Shown here: in pieces, positions 18,627 through 25,264 of the stretch
How positions within the stretch are numbered: the stretch's first letter is position 1
How the letters are laid out: every line of letters begins with the position of its first letter
Assembly (NCBI GenBank): GCA_965214915.1
Contig: CBDCCP010000002.1
Span: 744,001 to 808,000 of the forward strand
From: CATQHP01 sp965214915
Lineage (GTDB): Bacteria; Acidobacteriota; Terriglobia; Bryobacterales; UBA6623
Length of the DNA: 64,000 bases
Direction: 5' to 3'
Program-made: the position numbers and the translations under genes
Notes under the pieces: generated by a model
Told to the model about the DNA's origin: nothing
Seen by the model: the letters and a program-made list of their open reading frames with translations, nothing else
The model's database searches: none

Positions 18627-18822
18627 ACACAGGAGGCATTACACGCCTCAGCGCCGCGGCGGCCCACGAGAAGTTGCTCATCCGTGTCGTAAGCGGACGG
18701 CACGACGTGCCGACCCGCGGGAGCGTTGCCGATGTCTGACTTCACTGTCCCGATTGCGGCAGGAAGCCGAGAAACGGCAGAGCGGCGTCAGGCCGGTACA
18801 ATCGCTATGGGAGAAAGCACAG
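18501..18822. other. Gap between divergent DUF1501 operon and toxin-antitoxin module
   Basis: The left half is the upstream part of repeat copy A. The right half shows no coding pattern. A TACAAT at 18797-18802, about 20 bp before the DUF433 start, is a candidate -10 for the antitoxin gene. Confidence 0.4.
18505..18510 (-). promoter_or_regulatory. Conserved -10 element (TACAAT) of the DUF1501 operon
   Basis: Read on the minus strand this is TACAAT, 35 bp upstream of the GTG at 18470. It is retained in the duplicated fragment at the equivalent place, in a run of about 20 identical bases. No good -35 hexamer is visible in either copy. Confidence 0.4.
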
Positions 18823-19050
18823 ATGACGAGCTGGGAGACTTGCGCCGCCGTTGAACGTCATCCGAACAAGGTAAGCGGGGCTTGGGTGTTTCGGGGAACC
18901 CGCGTGCCCGTTTCCGCGCTCTTCGAGAATCTCAAAGCCGGCGCGTCAATAGAAGAGTTCCTGGAGTGGTTTCCCGGCGTGGGGCGGTCGAAGGTCACAG
19001 CCGTTCTCGAGCATGAAGTCAAGGCGCCCGCGGACGCCGTTGGCGCATGA
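18823..19050 (+). CDS. DUF433 antitoxin-like protein
   Basis: The 75-residue protein has the compact DUF433 pattern: RHPNKVSGAWVFRGTRVPVSALFENLKAG, then EEFLEWFPGVGRSKVTAVLEH. This is a winged-helix-like DNA-binding domain that serves as antitoxin to PIN-like DUF5615 toxins. The ATG at 18823 has GGGAG 9-10 bp upstream; the longer open frame to the left is not coding. The 3' end overlaps the ATG of the following toxin gene (ATGA), the usual arrangement for this module. Confidence 0.85.
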   Translation: MTSWETCAAVERHPNKVSGAWVFRGTRVPVSALFENLKAGASIEEFLEWFPGVGRSKVTAVLEHEVKAPADAVGA

Positions 19051-19364
19051 AGATTCTGTTCGACCAGGGAACGCCTGTACCCCTTCGCCGATATCTTGCC
19101 TGACATTCGATCGATACCGCCTTCGAGCGAGGTTGGGCCAACCTACACAATGGTTTGCTGCTTGAGAAGGCGGAGGAAGATAGCTATGAGCTTCTGATTA
19201 CTACAGACCGGAATCTCCAATACCCGCAAAATCTCGCCAACAAAGAACTCGCGGTCCTGGTGCTGCTTTCGACTGCATGGCCGCGCATACAGCAGCGCGT
19301 TGACGAAATCCGAGCGGCTGTCGACGAGATGAGTCCCGGCGTCTTCAGGGAAGTTGCGATTTGA
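19047..19364 (+). pseudogene. DUF5615 PIN-like toxin interrupted by an in-frame TGA
   Basis: From the ATG at 19047 the frame reads MKILFDQGTPVPLRRYLA, then TGA at codon 19. It continues in the same frame through HSIDTAFERGWANLHNG, LLLEKAEEDSYELLITTDRNLQY and a C-terminus ending FREVAI at 19364. Both halves match the DUF5615 toxin family, in which this position is normally glycine (PGHS). A single GGA-to-TGA change explains it. Restart at an internal codon (TTG at 19153-19155) would lose the N-terminal acidic residue in FDQG. The toxin is probably inactive while the antitoxin remains intact. A sequencing error is the alternative. Confidence 0.8.
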
Positions 19365-19560
19365 GAAAACTTGGCCCAAAGCCCATTGCCGAGATTGACT
19401 GCGGCCCGCTCGGACCGGGCGAGCCCGCTGCTGCCGCCGGCGTTTGCAGCATATCCGCGAGCCCCAACGCGCCCAATCCGCCGCAGAGCGATTCCACGAA
19501 CGCCCGGCGGCTCAGCCTGCCGCCGGATGGGGATGCCGGCGACTTTCTTTCGGGGCGCAT
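19345..19560 (-). pseudogene. Truncated DUF1501 5' fragment
   Basis: From an ATG at 19560 the frame encodes PERKSPASPSGGRLSRRAFVESLCGGLGALGLADMLQ, almost identical to the Tat-signal region of the intact DUF1501 gene at 18470. After the alanine-rich segment (about 19400) the match ends, and the frame runs on into unrelated sequence and stops at 19345. None of the catalytic-like domain remains. The upstream promoter region is also duplicated. It converges with the toxin pseudogene, overlapping it by 20 bp. Confidence 0.78.
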
Positions 19561-19686
19561 CGGCACAGCGCGCTTTCCGCGGGAAGGCAACTCGATTGTA
19601 TCGCAAGACAGGCCGCGCCGCAGCGATTTTTTGCACAGCGGACGGCCGGCCTGGGGGATTCCGGCTGCGCAGCGCGCGGCAAAAGA
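19400..19686. repeat. Direct repeat, copy B (truncated DUF1501 5' end plus upstream region)
   Basis: This is the second copy of the repeat at 18310-18626, in the same orientation. The DUF433/DUF5615 module (18823-19364) sits exactly between the two copies. The left boundary, judged by loss of match to copy A, is near TGCGGCCCG at 19400. Confidence 0.75.
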
Positions 19687-19695
19687 CAACCCCCT

Positions 19696-20619
19696 TCAGT
19701 CGAAGAACCAACCCTCGATGCTTGCGTGATCCCCGACCTCGCCGCCCCACTCGGCAGCCGGGCGGAGGGCGGCGTTTCGCGCTGCATGGAGCAGAACAAG
19801 CGCATCGACGGCATCGCCCTCGGCGTCGTGGATTGCCCTCGATGCGTCCGCGTCGGAAATCGGGACGCCGCGTTCGCGCAGGGAGTTCAGGATGAGTCGG
19901 CGCTGCTCCTCGGCGTCACCGCCCTTGTGTTTGTAGCCGGTCGAAGGAAGGCCGCATTGTTTGAGTGTCGCTCCTGGGAACCCCTCGATGACAATGCTCA
20001 ACTCACGATGCGTCGCAGTGTAGCTATGAAACGGGAGGATGCGCGTCTTATTTCTGCTTGCTTGCTCCAAGAGGCAAAGGACATCGCGCGCGCCCGTGAT
20101 GGTCTGGCGGTATAGTTGTTCGAAGAACGGGAACCACGTTGTGCCGAGCTTGTGATCGATGTTCCTTTTCGCCGCCCACCGCATGCCCTTCCGTTCCAGA
20201 ATCTCACGGAGTTCGTCGCGAAGCGCCGTCGGGTCGGGATTGCTTCGACACCAGTCGATGTACTCGCGCCAAGTAGTCCAACCTGCTGCTTCGGCAACGG
20301 CAGCGGGTGGCCCGAATGGGAAGTCGAGCACCCATGTGCCGCTGCCCTCGATGATCTTGCCGGCGAGCCCGGCCCGGTCCAAGCCGGGGTCGTCGCCGCC
20401 GGAACTGAGTTCCACGAAATCTCGATCCGGGCGCCAACTCGCGATCCAGATCTTCTTGTTTCGCCCGCCGGTCTCCCGCGCTCCGCTGAAGTCGACGCCA
20501 TGGAACGGCAAGGTCGGGCTCTCGTTCCGCCGGGACGCAGAGAACACCGGCGCAGGCCCAGCCTGAGGCGCGGGCCTGTGCGCGCCCGGTGGATCCGGCA
20601 GCCAGTATGCAAACGACAA
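19696..20619 (-). CDS. DUF429 predicted nuclease, 5' end probably lost to an IS
   Basis: The 307-residue frame contains a DUF429 domain, an RNase H-like fold predicted to be nucleolytic. It begins FHGVDFSGARETGGRNKKIWIA and continues WVLDFPFGPP, KLGTTWFPFFEQLYRQ and DAEGDAVDALVLLHAARNA. The first usable start is a TTG at 20619, but coding-like sequence continues upstream in frame (DYKRIFRAYWKITDV, LDELPGTTLKGLRLADAF) as far as the terminal repeat of the IS5 element at 20749. I infer that the element removed or displaced the original N-terminus. A proline/alanine-rich linker separates the residual N-terminal part from the DUF429 domain. Whether the remainder is expressed is unknown. Confidence 0.7.
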   Translation of the reverse strand: MSFAYWLPDPPGAHRPAPQAGPAPVFSASRRNESPTLPFHGVDFSGARETGGRNKKIWIASWRPDRDFVELSSGGDDPGLDRAGLAGKIIEGSGTWVLDFPFGPPAAVAEAAGWTTWREYIDWCRSNPDPTALRDELREILERKGMRWAAKRNIDHKLGTTWFPFFEQLYRQTITGARDVLCLLEQASRNKTRILPFHSYTATHRELSIVIEGFPGATLKQCGLPSTGYKHKGGDAEEQRRLILNSLRERGVPISDADASRAIHDAEGDAVDALVLLHAARNAALRPAAEWGGEVGDHASIEGWFFD

Positions 20620-20749
20620 GCGGCTGCGAAACGCATCCGCGAGCCGCAGTCCCTTCAGCGTTGTTCCGGGTAGCTCATCGAGCGGGACGCGCCTCAGGCA
20701 GACATCAGTGATTTTCCAATACGCTCGAAAGATACGCTTGTAGTCCTTG

Positions 20750-20765
20750 GGAAGGTCTGAACAAT
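20750..20765 (+). repeat. IS5 terminal inverted repeat, transposase 3' side
   Basis: GGAAGGTCTGAACAAT, matching the opposite end at 13 of 16 positions. It abuts coding-like sequence of the DUF429 gene. Confidence 0.7.
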
Positions 20766-20930
20766 AGGCAATTTTAGGGTATGGGAGCGATCAAGGCGTA
20801 GGTAGCGGGGCAAGCAATAGGCGGGGGTGGGCGATACTGGGGCCGAAACCAGCTATGGGCAGCTATTTTTCAGGCTGCAGTAGGGTTTTGAGGGCGCTTT
20901 TTGCCTATTGGACACACTACGCCCTGCAGA

Positions 20931-21908
20931 TTACGCCGCAGCAAGCGGCAAGCAGTGCTGCCTGGCCAGGAACAGATTGACCAAAGCACAATTGACGTAC
21001 ACCCGCTGAGTGTTCTTCTCCAGCCCGCGGTAGCGCACCTTGCTGAAACCGAAAATCCGTTTTAGCACCTGAAAGGGATGCTCGACCTTCGCGCGCACCT
21101 TCGATTTGGCCCGGTTGCGCTCCTTTTGCGCGGCGCTCAACGGCCTTTGGCGGGTTCCTTTCCGGTGCGTGCAGTCCTGCGCCTGCGGAGCCTGCTGCCG
21201 AATCGCCTGCCCCTGCCCCTGATAGGCCGCATCTCCCCACACTCGCTCTTCGTTGCCGTGCAGCAACTTGCCGATCACCTGCGAGTCATGTACGTTCGCC
21301 GCCGTCGTCGCCACGGAATGGATCAGCTTCGTCTCGGCGTCCACTCCGATGTGCGCCTTCATCCCGAAGTACCACTGATTCCCCTTCTTCGTCTGACGCA
21401 TCTCCGGGTCCCGCTTCTTCTCCTTGTTCTTCGTCGAACTCGGCGCGTCGATGATCGTCGCATCCACAATCGTCCCGCCGCTAACCTTCAGCCCTTGCTC
21501 TTGCAAGTGTGCGTTCACCGCCCCGAAAAGCGCCGCCCCCAGTTTGTGCTTCTCCAGCAGCCGGCGAAACTTGCAGACCGTCGTCTCGTCCGGCGCCGGC
21601 TCCCGGCACAAGTCGATGCCCGCAAAACGCCGCATCGCGTTGGAGTCGTACAGCGCTTCCTCCACTCCCGGATCCGACAAATTGAACCACTGCTGGAGAA
21701 AGTGGATGCGCAGCATCCGCTCCACGCCCACCGGCGGACGCCCTGCCCCTTGACGCTGCGGGTAGACCGGCTTGACCAGCGCGCAGAGCTTCTCCCACGG
21801 CACTACCCTGTCCATCTGTTCCAAAAATCGCTCCCGCTTGGTCACCTTGCCATAGCGCTCGAATCCTGCTTCCGCCAATGTCCTTTGTCTGTTCAGCGCT
21901 CCCTGCAT
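20931..21908 (-). CDS. IS5-family DDE transposase
   Basis: The 325-residue protein is complete. It has the N-terminal DUF772-type domain (GRPPVGVERMLRIHFLQQWFNLSD, EEALYDSNAMRRFAGIDL, PDETTVCKFRRLLEKHKLG). The catalytic core follows with aspartates in TIVDATIIDAP and VWGDAAYQG and the glutamate in KVRAKVEHPFQVLKRIFGF. KGNQWYFGMKAHIGVDAETKLIHSV is the classic IS5-group block. The start is an ATG at 21908, 69 bp inside the terminal repeat. No frameshift is visible, so the element could be active. Confidence 0.92.
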   Translation of the reverse strand: MQGALNRQRTLAEAGFERYGKVTKRERFLEQMDRVVPWEKLCALVKPVYPQRQGAGRPPVGVERMLRIHFLQQWFNLSDPGVEEALYDSNAMRRFAGIDLCREPAPDETTVCKFRRLLEKHKLGAALFGAVNAHLQEQGLKVSGGTIVDATIIDAPSSTKNKEKKRDPEMRQTKKGNQWYFGMKAHIGVDAETKLIHSVATTAANVHDSQVIGKLLHGNEERVWGDAAYQGQGQAIRQQAPQAQDCTHRKGTRQRPLSAAQKERNRAKSKVRAKVEHPFQVLKRIFGFSKVRYRGLEKNTQRVYVNCALVNLFLARQHCLPLAAA

Positions 21909-21961
21909 CCTCTCCTACCCCCTCATTCCTGCTATTATTCTATCCGTCTACCCAACGGTCA

Positions 21962-21977
21962 ATTAATCAGACTTTCC
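21962..21977 (-). repeat. IS5 terminal inverted repeat, transposase 5' side
   Basis: Minus-strand GGAAAGTCTGATTAAT. It lies only 22 bp upstream of the start of the RHH-MNT gene, so the element forms that gene's upstream region. Confidence 0.7.
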
Positions 21978-21999
21978 TTAATACTATAAGAGGTTAGAA

Positions 22000-22569
22000 G
22001 TGATATCTGCCAATGGATCGCCGAAGTCCGGCCGGTTCATCCTGCGGATGCCGCCGGCGCTGCACGCCGAGTTGCAGGGAGCCGCGCGCGCCGGCGGGCT
22101 GTCGCTCAACGCGTACTGCGTGCGGCGGCTTGCGGAGGCCGGCCTCGGCGTTGCCGGCGACGAAGACGTGACTTCACTGCTCGGGCGCGCCCGCGCTGTG
22201 GCCGGTGACGCGCTGTCGGCGGTAGTCCTGCACGGGTCCTGGGCGCGCGGCGAAGCCACCCCCGCTTCGGACGTTGACACACTCATCGTCGTTGAGTCGC
22301 GCCTCGCGTTGAGCCGCGCCTTGTACCGCGCCTGGGACGCGCAGCCGATTACATGGCGAGGGCGCCGCGTGGACCCCCACTTCGTCCACTTGGCCCCGGA
22401 AGGGGAGTTCAGCGGTCTGTGGGCCGAGTTGGCGGTCGACGGGATCGTGCTGTTCGAGCGCGATTGGAAGCTGTCGGCGTATCTGGCGCGCATACGCCGA
22501 GCGATTGTCGCCGGACGGCTGGTGCGGCGCGTCGTGCATGGACAGCCCTATTGGGCGGAGACCGGGTGA
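22000..22569 (+). CDS. RHH-nucleotidyltransferase (MNT) fusion, antitoxin-type
   Basis: This 189-residue protein fuses two modules. Residues ~10-46 (FILRMPPALHAELQGAARAGGLSLNAYCVRRL) form a HicB/Arc-like ribbon-helix-helix DNA-binding domain. From ~60 onwards is a minimal nucleotidyltransferase with LHGSWARGEATPASDVD (GS at 79-80, DxD at 91/93). The start is a GTG at 22000 with GAGG 6 bp upstream. It overlaps the HEPN gene by one base (TGATG). In HEPN-MNT modules the MNT protein is the antitoxin and AMPylates or binds the HEPN toxin. The fused RHH domain suggests it also represses its own promoter (inference). The IS5 end lies 22 bp upstream. Confidence 0.82.
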   Translation: MISANGSPKSGRFILRMPPALHAELQGAARAGGLSLNAYCVRRLAEAGLGVAGDEDVTSLLGRARAVAGDALSAVVLHGSWARGEATPASDVDTLIVVESRLALSRALYRAWDAQPITWRGRRVDPHFVHLAPEGEFSGLWAELAVDGIVLFERDWKLSAYLARIRRAIVAGRLVRRVVHGQPYWAETG

Positions 22570-22991
22570 TGCGCAATCGCACCCTCGCTGCCGATTACGT
22601 CCGGCGCGCCGCGGCGCGCTTGCGGGCGATAGACGTCCTGCACGAGGCCGGCAGTTGGGCCGACGTGGTCCGGGAATCGCAGGAAGCGGTCGAACTCGCC
22701 CTGAAGGGTCTGTTGCGCGCCGTCGGCGTCGACCCGCCGCGCGTGCATGATGTCGCCGATGTGCTGGAGGCTGAGCGGAGTCGGCTGCCGGAGAGTTTGG
22801 CCGGGGATGTCAATCGGCTTGCCGCGGTCTCCCGCGCTTTGCGGCGCGACCGCGAACTCGCCTTCTACGGCGCCGAGGACCTGACGCCGTCCGACTTTTA
22901 CCGCAAAAGCGATGCCGACGAGGCGCGCGACGGCGCCAGGCTCGTGGTAGAACGGGTGCGCCCGCACGTCCCGGCCGAGGCCTCCTACTGA
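22569..22991 (+). CDS. HEPN-domain protein, partner of MNT
   Basis: The 140-residue all-helical protein has the COG1895/COG2250-type HEPN pattern: AADYVRRAAARLRAIDVLHEAGSWADVVRESQEAVELALKGLLRAVGVDPPRVHDVADVL, then ALRRDRELAFYG. HEPN toxins normally act as ribonucleases through an R-x(4-6)-H motif. Here the equivalent segment reads RRDRELAFYG without the histidine, as in many COG1895 members, so RNase activity is doubtful. Translation is coupled to the MNT gene through TGATG. Confidence 0.82.
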   Translation: MRNRTLAADYVRRAAARLRAIDVLHEAGSWADVVRESQEAVELALKGLLRAVGVDPPRVHDVADVLEAERSRLPESLAGDVNRLAAVSRALRRDRELAFYGAEDLTPSDFYRKSDADEARDGARLVVERVRPHVPAEASY

Positions 22992-23429
22992 ATTGCCTGC
23001 CTGTCTTTCGGAACCGCTCGGCCCGCTCCTCGCGCCGGATCGGCTCCCTCTCCCGCTACGCTTCCAGGCTTCCGTCCCACCGCTGCAGCGCCGTCGCCGG
23101 CGTTCCCGGCCGGACCCCTGGTTGCGCCGCGCGAGCAATGGCGGGAAGCCGTTCGTGCAAACGCCGCGCGAAAATTCAATAGGTTCGCCGCGATGTGCCG
23201 CGAGCCCGGCCTGCCCGACTACATCCCGCAAGCGCTGGTCACGATCTACCACGCAGCCGCTCAAGGCTTTCTGGGCAGGGTAACCGACGATATCGAGACC
23301 CTGACCGGCAGACCGCCCGAAAGACTCGAAAATTTTCTGGCAAGGTCTCTCGCCGCCTGACCTCCGGCGCGAGCGGTTGTCTTCGCGGGCCAGGCCGCTT
23401 GGTCGCCCCTGACGTGCGGTCCGTTCCGG
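22992..23429. other. Region without intact gene; holds an NmrA-like remnant
   Basis: Apart from the fragment at 23112-23360, I see only GC-rich sequence with no convincing coding pattern. Confidence 0.5.
23112..23360 (+). pseudogene. C-terminal fragment of an NmrA/NAD(P)-binding family protein
   Basis: This frame reads LVAPREQWREAVRANAARKFNRFAAMCREPGLPDYIP, then ALVTIYHAAAQGFLGRVTDDIETLTGRPPERLENFLARSLAA and a stop at 23360. The TDDIE.LTGRPP ending is typical of the C-terminus of NmrA-like SDR proteins. No Rossmann GxxGxxG motif exists upstream, where the frame reads as low-complexity proline/alanine. I take it as the tail of a deleted gene. An internal ATG at 23193 would give only 55 residues. 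Confidence 0.5.
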
Positions 23430-24485
23430 TCAGGGCGCTCCCCGCAACCAGATCGCAACCAGAGCCGCCACGGCGGCGAGTCCTAAGCCAAGAATCCAGA
23501 CGCCGCCCCAGTTGAGCGAGATGTCAGCGGACCCGTCCGCAAGGGCCGGCGCGGACGGATCGAGGTAGCCGTAGAGGCGATCTGTGGCCGGTGTCGAGAC
23601 AGACGTCGATGCGGAAAGCTTGCGGAACTCATCGGCGATGGTCTTCATCTCATCCCGCGCACCGTCGGCGTGACCGATCTTGACGCTCATCTCATCGCTT
23701 CCAATCATGCGGCGCATGATGACGAGAAGCAGCGGCTCGGGAAGCCATCGGAAAATGCGGTGGTTGGCCGGCGTGATGGGAATGCCCTGCGCGCTCAGAA
23801 CGCTGTATCCTTCGCGAATCGCCCGGAGCATGAGCACGAGCGCATCGCGAGTGCGCGCCAGCCGGCGGTGGTCGCCTCCTGCCATGTACAACGCATTCGC
23901 CGTCGGACTGATCTTCGCGACGTGGGTCTTGAGCCAGGCGTCCATGTTCGAGCAGATCTGGACCGGAAACCCACCGGCGGTCAGGGCCTTCTCAATCGCC
24001 TCGATCCGCGGGGACCGGGCGCCGTCGAGCTCGCCAATGGTCGTCGGCTGCTCCAGCGCCGAAGTAATCAAGTAGCGGATGCGACCGTCGAGGCTCACTG
24101 CGGCGGCGCCCGGAAACCCGAGAAGCACCCGGTCGCGACCAAGCGCGTCGACCATCTCGCGAGGCCCGGCGGCATTGTTCCCAAAGAACATGACGCTGGG
24201 TGTTTCTCGGTTGGCCGCCAGGATCGGCAAGACTTCCGCCACGTGGTTCTTGGGCAGGATGACAAGAACAAGGTCATAGGCGTCATTCGCATCGAGCCGT
24301 TCGACGGCGTCGACCCGCGCCTCGGTCGGTTCTCCGGTGACGGCATGCTCGAGCTGGAGCCCATGGACACGAATATCAGCGAGACGCTTCCCTCTCGCGA
24401 GGATGGAGACGTTCTGTCCTGACGCCCCCAGGAGAGCCGCATACAGACTGCCCATGTTGCCGGCGCCGTATACCAGGATCTTCAT
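23430..24485 (-). CDS. Ketopantoate reductase-like (ApbA/PanE) protein with C-terminal membrane helix
   Basis: The 351-residue protein starts MKILVYGAGNMGSLYAALLG, the NADP-binding Rossmann motif of the ApbA/PanE family. LVLVILPKNHVAEVLPIL, NNAAGPREM and WLKTHVAKISPTANALYMAG (lysine and asparagine at the usual active-site positions) follow. The C-terminal ~25 residues (VWILGLGLAAVAALVAIWL) form a transmembrane helix absent from canonical PanE. It therefore probably reduces a 2-oxoacid other than ketopantoate and is membrane-tethered (inference). The start is the ATG at 24485. There is no operon partner. Confidence 0.78.
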   Translation of the reverse strand: MKILVYGAGNMGSLYAALLGASGQNVSILARGKRLADIRVHGLQLEHAVTGEPTEARVDAVERLDANDAYDLVLVILPKNHVAEVLPILAANRETPSVMFFGNNAAGPREMVDALGRDRVLLGFPGAAAVSLDGRIRYLITSALEQPTTIGELDGARSPRIEAIEKALTAGGFPVQICSNMDAWLKTHVAKISPTANALYMAGGDHRRLARTRDALVLMLRAIREGYSVLSAQGIPITPANHRIFRWLPEPLLLVIMRRMIGSDEMSVKIGHADGARDEMKTIADEFRKLSASTSVSTPATDRLYGYLDPSAPALADGSADISLNWGGVWILGLGLAAVAALVAIWLRGAP

Positions 24486-24786
24486 CGGCTACACGCCTTG
24501 CTGTGACGAGACATCGAACGTCTGACTGACCGCGGGCTTTGGCGGTCATCGTGCATATAGGGAAAATAACCGGCCGATCCGGGCTGAGGGGCGAGTAGCG
24601 TCAGGCCGCCGCAGGGGGCGTCAAGGGCCGGGACGCGCAACGCGCCCGCGCATGTTGCCGGCGTCAGCATGAGCCGCGCGTGCAGAGGAATGCCGCCTTT
24701 TCGGCCCGTCAGCTCACCGGATGGACTCGAATAGCTTACCGCGATACCGGGCCGGCAGCGCAGATCGCCGGGTTGGCCGAGTAGAC

Positions 24787-24914
24787 GCGGATGCGGTCGT
24801 TCGCGCCGATCACGCGCGAAGAAGAAGCCGCCGCGGGCGCAAGCGCGGCTGCTGGGGAAGCAGCCGTCAGTCCGGCGGAATTCTTCAGGAAAGAGCGGCG
24901 ACTCGAGAAGACAT
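24787..24914 (-). pseudogene. 5' remnant of a Tat-exported Gfo/Idh/MocA-type protein
   Basis: On the minus strand an ATG at 24914 has AGGAG 5 bp upstream. In a slightly shifted frame the sequence reads SRRSFLKNSAGLTAAS, then SSSRVIGANDRIRV. That is a Tat signal followed by the first strand of Gfo/Idh/MocA oxidoreductases. The GxGxxG expected next is missing and the frame degrades. A small frameshift separates the ATG from the Tat motif. Confidence 0.45.
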
Positions 24915-25020
24915 GTTGAACTCCTGGGGGATGGTTCCATTCCTGTCTCAGGGTAGTCAAGCGGCGTCCGAGACGGCAACCGCCGGCCGGCCGGGCAATG
25001 ACAAGGTTGGAGAGACCCTG

Positions 25021-25077
25021 ATGCGAGCCGTTCGCCTCGAAAAACCTCGCCATCTCGAATACGTCCTTTACAAATAA
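25021..25077 (+). pseudogene. 5' remnant of a zinc-type alcohol dehydrogenase
   Basis: An ATG at 25021 preceded by TTGGAGAG encodes MRAVRLEKPRHLEYV, the usual beginning of medium-chain alcohol dehydrogenases. Two residues later it runs into LYK and TAA. Only the ribosome binding site and about 15 codons remain. It faces away from the remnant at 24914. Confidence 0.4.
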
Positions 25078-25124
25078 CGACAACTTCCAGCCTCAAACTT
25101 CGGTTTGGCGCCCGCGGCAGGGCT

Positions 25125-25130
25125 TATAAT
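25125..25130 (+). promoter_or_regulatory. -10 element (TATAAT) upstream of the second Oar-type receptor
   Basis: A consensus TATAAT lies 134 bp upstream of the ATG at 25265, implying a leader of about 125 nt. A -35 box is not clear. The receptor start itself is fixed by GGAGGAG 2-8 bp upstream. Confidence 0.35.
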
Positions 25131-25264
25131 GCGTGTGACTCTCGAAGCGAAGCGGTCGGCGCAAGGGTGTAACACGATACGCGCGCAGATTCGACCGTCC
25201 AACGCTGCGCGCTCGGACTGACCTGCCGGCCGCGGCTCTCAGCCGCGCAACCGTTGGAGGAGAG

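Larger units (their letters stand above)
20750..21977 (-). mobile_element. IS5-family insertion sequence
   Basis: Imperfect 16-bp terminal inverted repeats bound the element: GGAAGGTCTGAACAAT at 20750 and GGAAAGTCTGATTAAT (minus strand) ending at 21977, 13 of 16 matching. GGAAGG-type ends are typical of the IS5 group. A single intact transposase gene lies inside. Flanking sequences do not show a clear target duplication (CTTG left, TTAA right), so flanks may have been rearranged after insertion. Confidence 0.75.
24486..25264. other. 779-bp region with two divergent 5' gene remnants and a receptor promoter
   Basis: No intact gene is present. The region holds the 5' remnant of a Tat-exported oxidoreductase (minus, 24787-24914), the 5' remnant of an alcohol dehydrogenase (plus, 25021-25077), and the promoter and leader of the receptor at 25265. 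24486-24786 shows nothing recognisable. Confidence 0.5.
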
